From Cyanophora paradoxa (Eukaryota > Glaucocystophyceae > Cyanophorales > Cyanophoraceae), in contig QPMI01000436.1 in NCBI GenBank assembly GCA_004431415.1, positions 186,001 to 250,000 of the forward strand: a DNA stretch of 64,000 nucleotides, written 5' to 3'. The position numbers and the translations under genes are program-made. Every line of letters begins with the position of its first letter. Positions within the stretch are counted from its first letter, which is position 1. The notes below the pieces were generated by a model. It saw nothing but the letters and a program-made list of their open reading frames with translations. It was not told where the DNA came from and did no database searches. Positions 1 through 12,277 of this stretch are shown piece after piece.

Positions 1-1491
1 GCCCCGCCCTATAGGCCTCTCCTGCACCGCTACAGCCCCCCAGCATGCGCAGCGGCGCCGGCGCCCGCGCCCGCGCCCGCGGCAGCGGAGCAGCCAGCTG
101 CTGTGGTCATGGCAGCCGATGGGTCCGACCAAGGCGCGGAGCTCGCCGAGGGCCGAGGCCAGCGGTGCGCCGGCGGACTATAGTCAGCGTCGACGGAGTG
201 TCTAGTCTTAGAGCCTGTGGTCAAGTGACCAATTGCAAGGGCTTACGGTGGATACGGATGCCTTCACGGCGGATACTTAGGCCCGGCCATGATCCAAAGT
301 CGTTCTAACTATAATATTAATTATTGTCGAGGCATTATGGTGGACACATGCATATGCAGATATCAATCGGTGCATGTTTATCATGTTCATCAGTGCATGT
401 GGCAAGCGCGTGGCATGCATATGGCATAAGCTCGAATTCGCAACGTTAACAGGATGGCTACGTATACGTGTACGAAGAATTCAAAGCTCTGAGCTTTAAT
501 TTATACAGCTTTAGCTACGCGAATTCAAAGAAGGGGCTGGCTTGGCTCAGGATCCAGATTCCGAAGTTCGGGGATGCCTCAGCTGCAGGAAGCTCAGGAT
601 AACGCGTACGAATTTAAAGAATGATCATGATGTGAACATAATCGTGAGCTCGAGACACGCGACGTATACACGCGAGCTCGAGGCACTTCGATTCGGAAGT
701 TCGGCAGCTACACACATACAGAGCTAGCTATAGCGCCACCATAACTCAGAGAGACAAGTAGTGGCCGCGATCGACACTAGTGAATCAGGGGGTGTGTTCT
801 TATGCGTGGAACAGGCATAAGAACCGAAATTCTAATGGAAAGTGACCATAAGAACACAGCTTTCTTACGGTCCGATTTGTATGGTAACCGTGTGACAAAC
901 CATAAGAAACGGGCCATGATTCATTGGAACAAACGTAAGAGTCCTACGGTTGTTCCACGGTCAGCTGTTCTCATGCATGAGAACGCGATATTTCGAGCAA
1001 GTATACACATATGCATGTGGCCACCAAGTGGAATATACTACCGACCATGCATTATTATTCTAATTGCCAAGTTGACTACTATAGCTAAAGCTAGGCTACA
1101 ATGGGGTGACAGGATGATCATGACAGGGGGGTGGAGAGCTAGGCTATTGATGATCAGGTCTACTAGGCTAGAGGAAAGAATTCGAACGATGAGGAATACA
1201 GATCGGGAAAACACTAGAACTGGTGTTGTCCGACGGTCACACAGTGTGAACGTTTCTCGCAATCGTTCGTGCTGACAACGCCAGGCATAACCGGTGCCAA
1301 TTCGGCATTACATACGAATACGTAGATTTAAACGCTACGCCTAGAATCTGAATGTGATTCGATAGCGACCGTTGCGCAACCGTTGCGTACATGTGGAGGC
1401 GCCTCGTAGTCTGCCAGTGCACGCGCACGTGGCCGCGGGCGCAGCAGACCCCGGGGCGCCGGCGCCGCGTGCACGCCCGCGGCGACTGGAC
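1..1491. other. spacer downstream of the coiled-coil gene
   Basis: I see no supported gene here. The first 170 bases are a GC-rich simple sequence of CGCC/CCCGCG units. From about 300 on the DNA is AT-richer and full of short palindromes such as ATGCATAT and GAGCTCGAG. A small inverted repeat at 796-805/815-824 (arms GTTCTTATGC and GCATAAGAAC, 9-nt loop) lies in a stretch that repeats the word CATAAGAA several times to about 930. This may be a decayed foldback element, but I cannot define its ends. Confidence 0.5.
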
Positions 1492-4400
1492 TTACACCTT
1501 GAGGCGGCTGAGGTAGCGGAGCTTGAGGGTGAAGTGCGGCGCCGTCGCCGGCTGATCGGGCCAGCCGGGCTGCTGGTAGGTGGCAACCTTGCCGCCCTTG
1601 ATGCGGCCGTCGTACAGAAGGGTAAGGAGGTTGTCGAGCTGCGCCCTCGCCTGCGCAGACGCGGAAGGGAGCGCGAGGCTCGTTCGATCAGACAGTTTCA
1701 ACGGCTTAAATAAATACATGTTTACGCACCAGCGAGATGTAGAGCTTCTTGGTGGCGCGGGAGAGGAGGCAGAAGGGCTTGATGTAGAGGGCGGGCTGGA
1801 CGGGCGGGTCCGCGAGGACCGGGGGTGCGTCGAGGTTCTTCTTCGCCTTCTCAGCCGCCAGATCGGCCGCGTGGAGCCTCTGCTCCGCCTTCAAGATCTC
1901 CTCGCGATCGCCCTGCTGCTGCGCCTGCGCCTTCAAGACCATCGCTCCCGCCTTCTCCTCCTGCGCCTTGGCGTGGATTTCCTCGCGCCGGGTCCACACT
2001 TTCTGCAGGGCGTCCAGCGCGTCGAGCTCCTCCACGGACGGGGCGAGGCAGCCGGCGTTGATGAGGCGGCGGCAGAACTCCGCGTGCTTCGACTGCGCCA
2101 GCAGGTCTGCGATCGCGAGCAGGTACGGTAAGAGCTCCAAGTGATGCGCTCCGAGGGGACAAGGGATCCGGACTCACATGGCAGCTCAGACATGATCTTC
2201 TTCTGGTGCTCCTCGTTGCGCAGTTTCCCTTCGTCTCCCTCGGTCCTCGAGGAGCTCACGCGCCCGAGGTGGTAACTGGCCATCGAATATATATATCAGT
2301 CTAAAAACGTTCGGCATCCATGGCAATCGCATCGCACCCGCAGGCGGCAATCTTGCGGAGGTACTCGATGGGGTCGTCCCAGCACATGGCCTTCAGGTAA
2401 CGGGCGACGGGCCCCGCCTTCACCCACTCCTCCGCCTCCACCACGTTCTGCCGCGCCTTCTCAATCTCGTGGTGCCTCTCCATGGCCTTGCTTTCCATGT
2501 GCGGGCGCAGCGACTCCTCCACCCTTGCGAGCTCCTCCTTCGCCGCCTTCAGCTCGGCCTTCAACATGAGCTTGCTGCGCGAACGCGTCTGTCAGCTGCA
2601 GCTCATATGCATAATGTGTCGTTATATAAATCTAGATGTACATCTTCTACTGCAAGGTCTAGATCTAGAACTCAAGCTAAGGTCACGGGCGTTCGAGTTC
2701 GAAAATCAGAGCTTCGATGGCGCACAATCCTTCCTTGACGTCTTCCGGGAGGTCGACCGGCCCGAACTGTTCCGGCCAGCACGTCGCGTCGTTCCACTCG
2801 TTCCATGTCGCCTTGGCCCAATTGAAAGATTTCCGCTGTTCAACGAACGAACGAGAAAGGCGGTGGCCATTAGCGTAGAAGATTCTTCAACGAGGCGCAC
2901 TGGGTATCTAGATTTGCTCGAGCTCGGCCACGGCCGCGGGCGGACCTTTTCTGGGCTGAGCTCGGGGTCCCAGAAGATGACCGGCCACTGCCAAACTCTG
3001 ACTTGGAGCCTGCACACATTTCGGATCGATATACATAAATGCGCTCGTGATTGCTGCAGATAGAATTGCAGTCTGACATAAGCATCACAAAAGCATACGC
3101 ATGCGCACCAATTTTTCACGACAAAGTCAACGATTGCAGGGTAGCGGGTGACGGGATCCTGCCCAACGGTCGATACGAGCGCAATGCACGCTCAGTGAAG
3201 GGCCTACAACGGCGAACTGCACACCAACGAGAGGCCGCGGATCTCGCGCGTGTCAATGGGCCGCGGAACGTAGTTCTTCGCCTCTTCAGTCTCGTCGACG
3301 AAATCGAAGCACTCGGTCGAGAAATCTGATCATGATACAGAGTCAGCGTCACATCAGATCCAATCCGCGGCTATGCTCACTGAGTCAGCGGCTAAAAGAG
3401 ACGCACCAAGGAATATGCGCTTGGTTTCGCGGGCAAGAGACGTGGCGTCGATGTGGGTCCCCAGCATCCATGCGACGGGCCGGCCGATGATGAACATGCT
3501 GCGAATAGTTGCGCCGATGCGGGCCTCCCACTGAAGCAACGCTTCCTGCCGCACAAGGTAGCAGAGCTGCGCACGCGTGTGCGCGAAGTCAATATTCAAG
3601 CTTAAGCTGGATGGCCGGACGGCTGAACCTCGTCAAAGCGAAGGGTGTCGGGGAGGATGGACGCCCCATGAAGCTCCTTCAGTTTGTCTCTGACCGCAGT
3701 AATCTCCAGGGACTTCTTCCGAATCTGCCCGAATTCCGGATATTAATGTCAGTATCTCTAGAAGGTCAAGCTTCGAGACGAGTCAACACGGGGCGATAGC
3801 GTGCCTTGACTTGCAGCTCTAGGATCGAAGCCTTCTTCTTTTTGAGGTCATGGTCGCTTTTCTTTGCTGGCGCGTTCTCCATTTCAAACAGCTCTTTCAA
3901 TTCCTTCTTGAGACAGTCTTTTAGCCTGGCATTTGAGAGAATTTGAACATGTGCACATGATGAGATTCAGACATATATAGTTTGGTTGTTGCATGGGGCC
4001 GCACCCTTCCAATTCGATATCGTCCTTCCCCATCTCCAGAACCGCGTTGACAGCCCACTGGTCCAAACCCCCAACGACGCCCGCGCCGCTTGCATTCACC
4101 CAGACGTCGCTTCTGTGTTCAGCCTCGGCAAACGTGTCGTTTTCGTATGTCAAATCTCCATCAGCCATCACGGCGTTCAGCCTGGTTAAAAGAAGATCAG
4201 AATTCGAAGGTACATTCCCCTTCAAGCCGCTTTTATTAATATTCCCAACAAAACGCACCTCCACTCCTTCATCACACGGTGAGCCCGGACGAGCCTCCCG
4301 ATGAAAGACTCCAGCTGCAAGCGCGATTCGAACAGCTGCAGGATCGTCGAATTCGAATTCGAAACTCGAGCGCACCTCATCTGGCGAAATAAGGTAGTGG

Positions 4401-6126
4401 CGGGTGAAGCGCCGGATGAAGTGGCCCAGCCCGCGACCGGCCCGTATGATTTGTTTGAGGCCCTCATTCCCGTCGCCGATCCACTCGAGCTCCCTCACGA
4501 AGCGTTCGTTGAAGTATGCCTCCCTGCCGACATAAGTCAACCTTTACCTGTACAAGAGCATCTCGTGCACAGCAGTACTAGAATGTGAAATTCGCGGAAG
4601 TTGGCCGACGTCGGCGTTCCTTTTATCATGAATTTTATCATGAATAGTGTGGGATCTAGACCTATAGCTAGAGCAAATCGGGATCAAAAATATTATAAAG
4701 CATCTCGAACCGCGCCGCGTCAAGGGTTGGCGACAGGGCCGTACGCTGGAACCATGCCTGCACATTTCAACGTTAACGTCGACATCAGCGAGCGACAAGA
4801 GGATGCATGGCGTCGACGTCGACTGACCCAGTGGAATTGTGGCGACGTGAGCTCGAGCGTGAGCGCTCCCCTCACGCCGAGCTCGAAAGGAGGATCCATT
4901 AATTGCGATTCTCCCGATTCGCGCGACTGCGTTGGCTGTAAGCCCTTGCCGATCTTCAAGATCTCAAAGTCGATGAAAGAGCCGTGTTTGTTGATCCCGC
5001 GCTGCAGACGCATGAAAACGCTGGGCGTGAACTAAAGCGCTTAAGCTTGTTATTATAAAGGGCTTCACGCACGAAAGCTGAACGCAGATAGATTCTGCTA
5101 TCGGTCTGTTCGAGGCTCCAGCCGCAGCAGAAGTACTTTCGGAACCATTTTTTGACATTCTTTTTAAAAGACTTCTTTGCCTGCTCGCTGAGGGCTTGGT
5201 CTTCCAGGTATGCCTCTGATCCCTCGCTGAGCACCTGCAGCAGATGAAAACAAATCAGCCAAAAGGCAATGAAAGCGAGGCAAGTGAAGATTGAGCGCAC
5301 ATCGTAGAAAAATCGCAAATGGTGGGGACGACCGCTCGCGTACACGCTCCACACGCCGTAGTGTTGAACACTGCTGGATTTGGAGTTGGACCCGGGGCCC
5401 GAATACGAGCGCGCGAGCGGTCCGCTGTCCTCGACTGGATTTCCTTCATTTTCCGCATCGACGGGGACGGCGCCCGGGTTCAAAAGCTCTCTCTCTTCGG
5501 TTCGGCCATCATCTTTCACGTCCGTCTTGACGCCGTAGAAGCGCTTGTGGTGGCGCGAGCTCACGTCGAACCAAATCTGTCGCGCTGATAAGCACTCTCG
5601 CTGGCAGTAGCGCTCTTGTATAAATAGCGCATAATATAACTAATGCGAACCCGCAAACGCTGCGGGATGCCGGAGCCGTCCGACCTTCTTTTCTCTGGTT
5701 GCGGGATGTGCACCCGATCCTGATTTCGAGCATATTAGTGCTAATATTTAATATTGGCGAATCAAACTCGCATCGACAAGGATTGCGTACCATTAGGCCA
5801 TCCGACATCGATCCATTGCCGCTCATGTTCACGGTGTTGAATTTAGATCCAAGGCCGTGCGCCGTCGCAACTGCCGACACAGACCTCAAACGTAAGTGGT
5901 TCTACCGCTAACAGCTTTACGGCGCTGCGGCGCTGAATTCGGGCAAGCGCGAGCAAGCGGACCATCCGGAAGTGACTTGGAGGACATTTGGAGCCCGGTG
6001 CGGTCCACAGGCCGATTTCCGTTCACGTCCCCGCCAGCGGACGAGGACGAAGAGGGGTCGGCCCAGGTCAGCTTCTCGAGAACTGAGCTGTGGTCAAGTC
6101 CGCGCGGCCTCGAAGACAGTGTGATC
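1492..6126 (-). CDS. membrane and coiled-coil protein region, unidentified; possibly the C-terminal part of the polycystin gene
   Basis: A chain of minus-strand exons joins in phase: 6126-5892, 5576-5073, 5031-4928, 4523-4376, 4335-4259, one from about 4184 to 4009, one from about 3924 to 3805, then 3724 onward to a stop at 1492. Visible features in order are a Ser-rich stretch (SSSSSAGG), a hydrophobic segment that looks like one membrane helix (IFTCLAFIAFWLICFHLLQ), a basic, Cys-containing stretch (KKWFRKYFCCGW), then mostly helical charged sequence. Coiled-coil-like blocks include LKKELKELFEMENAP and KAELKAAKEELARVEESL. The last exon ends in KLRYLSRLKV. I do not recognise a family. An in-frame start lies at 6146. 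However, a phase-matched splice from the upstream channel exon (donor after 6193, acceptor before 6126) would make one large protein with it. Exons below 3.7 kb were read less strictly than the earlier ones. Confidence 0.6.
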
Positions 6127-6188
6127 CTGCACGTGCGCGTGTTCAATCGAATTCTTGTTTAAGCGCTTTCGAAGGCGAGTTGATGCGC

Positions 6189-7234
6189 TCACGCAGCGTA
6201 GAGGGCGTTGTTGATAGGCCAAATATTTCCGTGCTCTTTGATGGTGTCCGCTTCCTCCTGCATCTTCTCCCGTGTTTTTCTGAAGGCCCGGGTGAAATCA
6301 GATTAAAATTTGCGTCAGAGTTTTGCAACCCCTACAAACCTGTAGATCTCCTCATAGCTGTACAGGCATTTACGGGATGAGATTTGCGATAAATTAAAGA
6401 TACAGAGAAAATAATCGCTCTCGCCTCTTGTTGACGATAGCGATGAAAACGTTTGTGAAGATCAGAATGATGAACACAACGAAGCACATGAAGAAAACGA
6501 TGCCAGAGCCTCGAGAAGTATCCGCCCAGGTTGGATAATCAAACTACGGAATATTAATTGATTGTATAAACAAAAGAATGAAAACGGAATCTCACGTCTC
6601 CAAGAAGGAAACGGAAGAGGTTGGCGTACTGCGCGTTAAAGATAAATTTCAGCCATGCATATGCAATGTATTGCCGCAGTGCGGCTGCAACTCTATGCGT
6701 GGAGCCGGCGCCGGCGCACGGATTCTGTGAAGTTGCGGAATTCGAGGACTTGGAAGCCGAACACGATCATGCCGGCAAGGGCGAAGGCCCCGAAGAGCAG
6801 GAGGATGACGAAAACAAAGCCAAGAATTCTGACATGTGCAAAATCAGAGCGGAGACGCGCCCGAAATACAACAAACGTGTGGGGCCCTAGCATGTCCAGT
6901 TTTTGTAAATAGGAGGGAGAATGAGGCATGCGCGTAGCTGCCGGAAAGGCTTCCCTCGTGCCTACCGAGTGTGTCGGAGGCGACCGGGATTTTGCCGTAC
7001 CCGAAGTGCGGCAACTCGCAAATGTTTAATCGATTATTAAATAAGGATATCCTAGGGCCCCACACGAAACAGCGAGAAAGCGCACGGCCTCCAGGCATGC
7101 ACAATGGTCGACCAGAGAATATACAGCTGCGGCGAAATGCGGAAATACTTGAAGAGCCGGAAGCCGTAGATGACAACCATGACACCTGTTCAAATTCGAG
7201 TTCGAGTCAGCCAAAATTGTTTTTGACGTATTAG

Positions 7235-7316
<82 letters not shown>

Positions 7317-10300
7317 AACGACGCTTCTAATTAAACGAAGCATCTCGATGTGAAATCGCACCCGCGACATCGCTGACGTCTCGGTTCATGTTGCGAATCT
7401 TCTGAAGATTGCGGATGGCGTCCGCGTATCTCACTGTCTCCCCTTCTGTAATCTGTCTCAAAAATCACAGTCGTTCTATTGAGGCTCTCGATCGAGTCGA
7501 TTGTGCGATCGCAAGGCGAACCGCATTGAACACGTTGTTGCTGCACATTGACGAAATAGCCCATTCACAGTTATAAATGCGAATCACAACGCGCGCTATC
7601 TGAGGCGATACCTGTAATTGTAGTACATGGCAAACTTGTAGACAAGGTAGACGTGGAGGCAGCAGAGAAGGGTTTCGATGACGTTCCAGAAGTTGAAAAC
7701 GTAGTCCAGACGCTGCCTGACCATCTCGAAAAACTCGGTGACCACTGAAGCAAGGAAGAGATTATGGATTAGCTACCGTAGTACGCATACTAGCATACGC
7801 ATGCGCTTAGAGTGTGAGCGCACCGATGCCGATCAGTATGGCTGCGTATACTGCCAGGAAAATGTTTTGCACTGCGTTTAATTTAGGAGCGCATCAGTTG
7901 CAGCCAGGGGTGCGCAGGAGTTTAATGAATCGAAGAACTAGCTGTAGCTGTGCAGCCGTGCACGTGCGAACGTTTGTCCTCGGCCAGGAAGATGTAGACG
8001 GGACGGACGGAATGGGACGGGATGATAAAACCGGAGGTCGGCATCTCGAGGAGAAGCTCGGCGATCGTGTAGATCTGCGGGGACGCGTACGCGTTGATCG
8101 GCGCGATTGAAATACGCTATAGCGCTATAGAAAGTGCATATCGAGCGCTATAGCTAGCTATAGAAAACACTAGTACTGACATTAGTGTGCTTGTTGTAGA
8201 GCGCGAAGCTGATAGCCGCGGCGCGCGTGTTGTCTGCAATGTCATGATCAGCGAGCCAAGCGAGGGACTCGAGAGGAATCAGCGATTGCAATTGTGATCA
8301 CCGTCGATCCACTTGGCTTCCTGAAGCGCTTCGACTTGGGCCTGGGCCCGCTTGCGGACGTCTTCAGCGTTGTTGGCCTGCCGGTCGATCCCGACGTCTA
8401 TAAGGTGCAGGTATCCGCCTTCGCCGTACGTGTCGATGTAGTCTTTCTGCGTTCACATATATTGTTTCAGGTGATCATGCGCGCGCGATCGTTTGCCTTC
8501 GAATTCGAATCGAAGCAGTGGCCTACCTGCATGGTCGACCAGTAGCGGGAGGCGCGGAGCTCGCTCAGCTCGTCTCTCCACGTGTACAGGCTCCTTAAGC
8601 CCTTCGCAATTTGGGGCGCGTATTTCGGGTCCGTGAAAACGAGCGGCTCCCGGTACTCCGCCTTTCCGCTGCAGTAGAAAATCAGCGCTTGAGGTATTTA
8701 ATTCAAATTTGAAGCTCATCATCATGAGCAAAGAACTGGCAGACCTGACGCTCCCTGAGGATGAGACATTAATATTGAAGCGGAGAGTGCGCCACCGTCA
8801 GCCCGATGAAAATGCACGAAAATGACACACGGCGCTGAATTTAAAAACTTTGTGCATGCGCACAATCATCGAAACAGATGGAATTTGCGCCGAAGATTCT
8901 CGTAACGACAGATGGGCTGAGGCACTGGTCGGTCGTCTTGGGGCGCACGCGAATCTGCAAGCGGTGCATTCGATCAGTCAAACTTGTCGGAGCGCGGCCG
9001 CGGCCGCGCCTCGAATAGAGTAAAAGCTTCACCTGGCGAATATCGATGGTGGACAGGGGCCGCTGGAAGAGTCCGTAGATCTCGGCTTCGCGGTCCACCG
9101 GCGTCAGGAGGGGGATAAGGACCTCCTTCATCCACTTGTACACGTCCTCGATTGTGTTCGCCGCCATGAAGAAGGGAAAGGCGTCTGCTTGCGAAACCTT
9201 TTGTCCCTGCGATCGCGATCATGATCAATGTCATGAATATTCTCGAGGGCAACGATAATTAGAATAGGTATCAACGTGGAAGAGAGGAAGCACCGGCACA
9301 GGCTGGAGTTGCAAGAGACCTGCGCATGCGATTCGCCGGGAGTCAATCGATATTGCAATATTAATCCCACCGAGCGCTCGTACGCGCGACAATGATCATG
9401 ACCATTATCTGCACAAAAGCTTCCGCACCACCTTCAGCGGAGAGTTGGCCCGAGTGCTCGTACGCGCGGCTCAGCGGCATGAGCATGATAACCTGCGCAT
9501 CGATATCAGAAAACGAACGCGATCTCAAATTGCAATTGCCTCTTCATCGCTATTAGCAAGCTCTCTATAGATCGGCATCATATTTGAGCACAATATTCCC
9601 CTGTAAATTGGTAAATGCATTTGAGCTCAACTTCGTGTTTATAAATTACCGCTATGCAAAAAGAGTCGGAATTACTAGTTTCGAACCATTGCGTAGAACA
9701 GAAGCAGGAAGAGGATGAAGATGCACATCTCGCGGGTGAGCTTGATTCTGCGGAACGAAGGAAACGAGTAGGGTTATAGTCTACATGTGAATTATACATG
9801 GCTTCTAGTCTACTTCTACTACATATACGCATGCACGCATTCGTGTGCGGCTTTAATTTGCACAAATTAAACTCTCACCGCGTGTAGGTAAGGTTGAAGA
9901 GGCGGGCGCGCTTGAGGTTGAGGCGCATGAAGCGGAACCTTCGAATTTGCAGGCGGATCCGGAGTCAATTGCAAGCGATATTAACATGGCATTTCGTATA
10001 TATGCATTTATATATATGGACTGGGACCACGGCCCGCGCACTCGTGCTCTAGGTGCTTGCGGACGATCCCGGGCTCTTCCAGGTCGACCTCCTTCTTCTT
10101 GCCGCCCTTGTCCTGCTGCTGCAGCGCGTCCTTCGAATTCTCGTTCACCGGCATCGCGTACTTGTCCGACGTCCGGTCGATGTTCGGGTCCGCCTTGAGG
10201 CCGATGTGGGTGGCCAGCACCTCCTCCGGCGGATCGGAGGACGACAGTATGCTTCCCCGGCGGCGCACGCGAGCGTTTGGTTCCGCCGCCATTCCGCTCT

Positions 10301-10983
10301 GTCGGAATCGATCATGCGCAATTGTAGCGCAGGTGTGATAGACATTGGCGCACCATGACCATTTGACCGGCTTTGGCGAACCGTTTTGCGCTCTCACTCA
10401 TTTCGGATCCCGGCTGTCGACATGGAATTTCAAATTGTGATCGCGAGGGAACGGTCGGGCTAATTGATCATGAGGAAGCCAAGGCGGCCCATGGCCACGC
10501 ACCCTGAGCCTGTTCTTCTCGTGATCAGGATTCCCGTACGCGTTGGACCACACATCGACTTTAACTTCAGACGAAATCGCTTCCAAGGCAGCATTTGGCT
10601 GGCCGTTGCTGAAGTCGCTGTGCTGGCCATATGCATGTTCATTGCTGCGCGCAAGCATGCGCAGACGCAATCGATCAGCTGCAGCTATGCATATGGCCAG
10701 GGCCGCGCGCTGATATCGATCATGACAAGAGCATCAGGAAACTGAGCATGATCAGAAAGCACCTTGGCTGTTGGACATGTGAGGCGAAAGTGACGTGAGA
10801 GTTGCCGCTGTCGACCGGCAGAGGATGGACATTGAAGTTCTGATGGCGGATGTGTGTAGATGTACGTGAGCACCGGTACGGACAAAGTTTGCGGTGCGCA
10901 TGCACATACGGGAAACCTGCATGCACCTGATCGTAACCGGAGAGCACGGGAGGAGGCGGCGGCTTGAAAGATTGGCTCGCCAT
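6189..10983 (-). CDS. polycystin-type (PKD2/TRPP-like) cation channel
   Basis: This is a multi-exon channel gene of more than 700 aa. It starts at 10983 (MASQSFKPPPPPV). Exons: 10983-10927, 10839-10763, 10608-10503, 10298-10042, 9938-9879, 9747-9687, 9492-9415, 9206-9033, 8954-8864, (8754-8745), 8668-8527, 8446-8302, 8233-8181, 8074-7972, 7871-7824, 7744-7612, 7540-7522, 7452-7362, 7185-7103, S4-S5 link unresolved, 6828-6720, 6628-6596, 6543-6425, 6357-6340, 6279 on. Visible parts are S1 (CIFILFLLLFYAM); an extracellular polycystin/TOP-like domain with GEGGYLHL and WIDDNTRAAAISFALYN; S3 (FNFWNVIETLLCCLHVYLVY); S4-like GFRLFKYFRISPQLYILW; S5 (ILGFVFVILLLFGAFALAG); pore helix and filter-like LFRFLLGDFDYP; and S6 (FFMCFVVFIILIFTNVFIAI). 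The pattern LLGD followed by S6 and FIAIVNKSYEEIY matches the PKD channel family. Family members conduct cations and often act in cilia or flagella; that role here is inference. No EF hand is seen before the possible stop at 6189-6191. Confidence 0.88.
7223..7312. repeat. (TA)n microsatellite in a polycystin intron
   Basis: An almost pure run of about 45 TA dinucleotides fills most of the intron between the channel exons at 7452-7362 and 7185-7103. Confidence 0.95.
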
Positions 10984-11648
10984 GGCCGTTCAATAATCCG
11001 TGCGACGAGATAGCGGCAGCTGCAGCTGCAGATGCAATTGGTAGTAGCTGTTTTGTGATAGGACGCGCTTCGTCAGGCTAGTTGGTGCAGCCTGCGGGTG
11101 CAAATCCCGGGCAGTCAGCTACAGGCCTAGGCCCAAGCTGCTCTGCGGCCCTGAGCAGCTGAAGCCTGCGGCCTTCTGCAGCGCATGCGTATGATCAGTC
11201 TCCGTCAGGAGGGAGCGACCGCAGTGCGGAAGGTCAAGCTTAAAATCTCACCGTCAGGAGGGTCTATCACGCGTACTTGTCCGGATATCGATGTGGATCC
11301 TCGAAGTTCAACAGCTCGCGAGATACGCGTACGGTATCGCCGGACCAGGCTGCTCAGGCGGATCTAGACTAAGAAGCCGCCCCTAGACCTTGCGCATGCG
11401 CATGCCAGTCTGGCAGGTTTGCCGCAGTGCAGCTCTTGCAATTGCCAATTGCAAGTTGCCAACTTGATACCGTAGTACTATGATAAGGGGCTGAAGGCTG
11501 AAGCCCGTCGCCGGCGGCCGGCCTGCAGGCTGCAGCTACCAGGCTAGCTATAGTATACGTACCAGCTGAGGCTTCAAGTCACTGCCATGCTGAGTAGCTG
11601 TATACGTATGAGGCTACTATGAGCCTGTATCACTGAGTCATAGTATCA
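10984..11648. other. upstream spacer of the polycystin gene
   Basis: No coding region is supported here. This interval should hold the promoter of the minus-strand channel gene, but I see no clear TATA box or other defined element. It contains palindromes such as AGCTGCAGCTGCAG near 11020, GCGCATGCGCATGC near 11395 and CAATTGCCAATTG near 11445. Confidence 0.4.
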
Positions 11649-11888
11649 TAGTACTGTAGAACTAGTAAATTTAGTACAGGAAAATAATTAGTACTTTGCC
11701 AAAACTGCCACTTGAGCAGCTGGTAAAATTTTAGTAGATAAGTCTTGGCGGGGCTTTTGTATGGCGGAGGCGGGGCTACCCCTAAGAAATCTCTGCTTTA
11801 GCAGGCGGGAAATGTTTAGTAGATCGTCCAAAAACTTTTAGTACTATAAATATGCAGCCCACTAAATATTTCTAGTTCTACAGTACTA
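11649..11888. mobile_element. MITE with terminal inverted repeats and TA duplication
   Basis: The ends are near-perfect inverted repeats: GTACTGTAGAACTAG at 11651 on the plus strand, and the same word read from 11886 on the minus strand. Similarity continues weakly inward (AAATTTAGT against AAATATTTAGT). The 236-bp element is flanked on both sides by TA (11649-11650, 11887-11888), the target used by Tc1/mariner-type transposases. No coding capacity is seen. The interior repeats the words TAGTACT and TTTAGTA. Confidence 0.75.
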
Positions 11889-12194
11889 CGGTCACCGGGT
11901 CACGGGTATGCCGCTCAGGCGGCTCAGCCTGGCACTGGCTGCCAGTGGCTGGCAGCGCCGCAGCGGCCTCAGCCTAGCCTTGTCACTGTAGTAGTCAGCC
12001 GCCGGCGCCCGGCGGCCACCGGCGCCCGCGGCCGGCGGCGCCGGGCGCTGCCTGCCAGGGCCGGCCGCGGCCAGTGCGGCTGCACTGCGGCACTGCACAG
12101 TCTGCACTGACTCGTGAGCGGCAGCCTGCAGGCTCGAGTTCGGAGTCCGAAGCCAGGCCGGCGGCCGGCCGGCGGCCGGCCGCGGGCGCGGCGC

Positions 12195-12225
12195 GAGCTC
12201 GAGCTCGAGGCTCGAGCTCGAGCTC
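12195..12225. repeat. 31-bp near-perfect palindrome (GAGCTC/CTCGAG)
   Basis: Arms 12195-12209 and 12211-12225 are exact reverse complements built from GAGCTC units around one central G. It sits between the two TA-flanked MITEs. Confidence 0.95.
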
Positions 12226-12277
12226 ATGATCACAGGATTCACAGGAATCACAGGGATTCACAGCTCAGCTCAGCGGC

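Noticed and set aside
3200-3330. Ryanodine-receptor RyR repeat (NYVPRPIDT)
   Set aside because: Only the first few residues fit; the AEN-H-WA core of the domain is absent.
7223-7312. Replication origin or promoter TATA region
   Set aside because: It lies inside an intron of a well-modelled gene and is a plain dinucleotide run.
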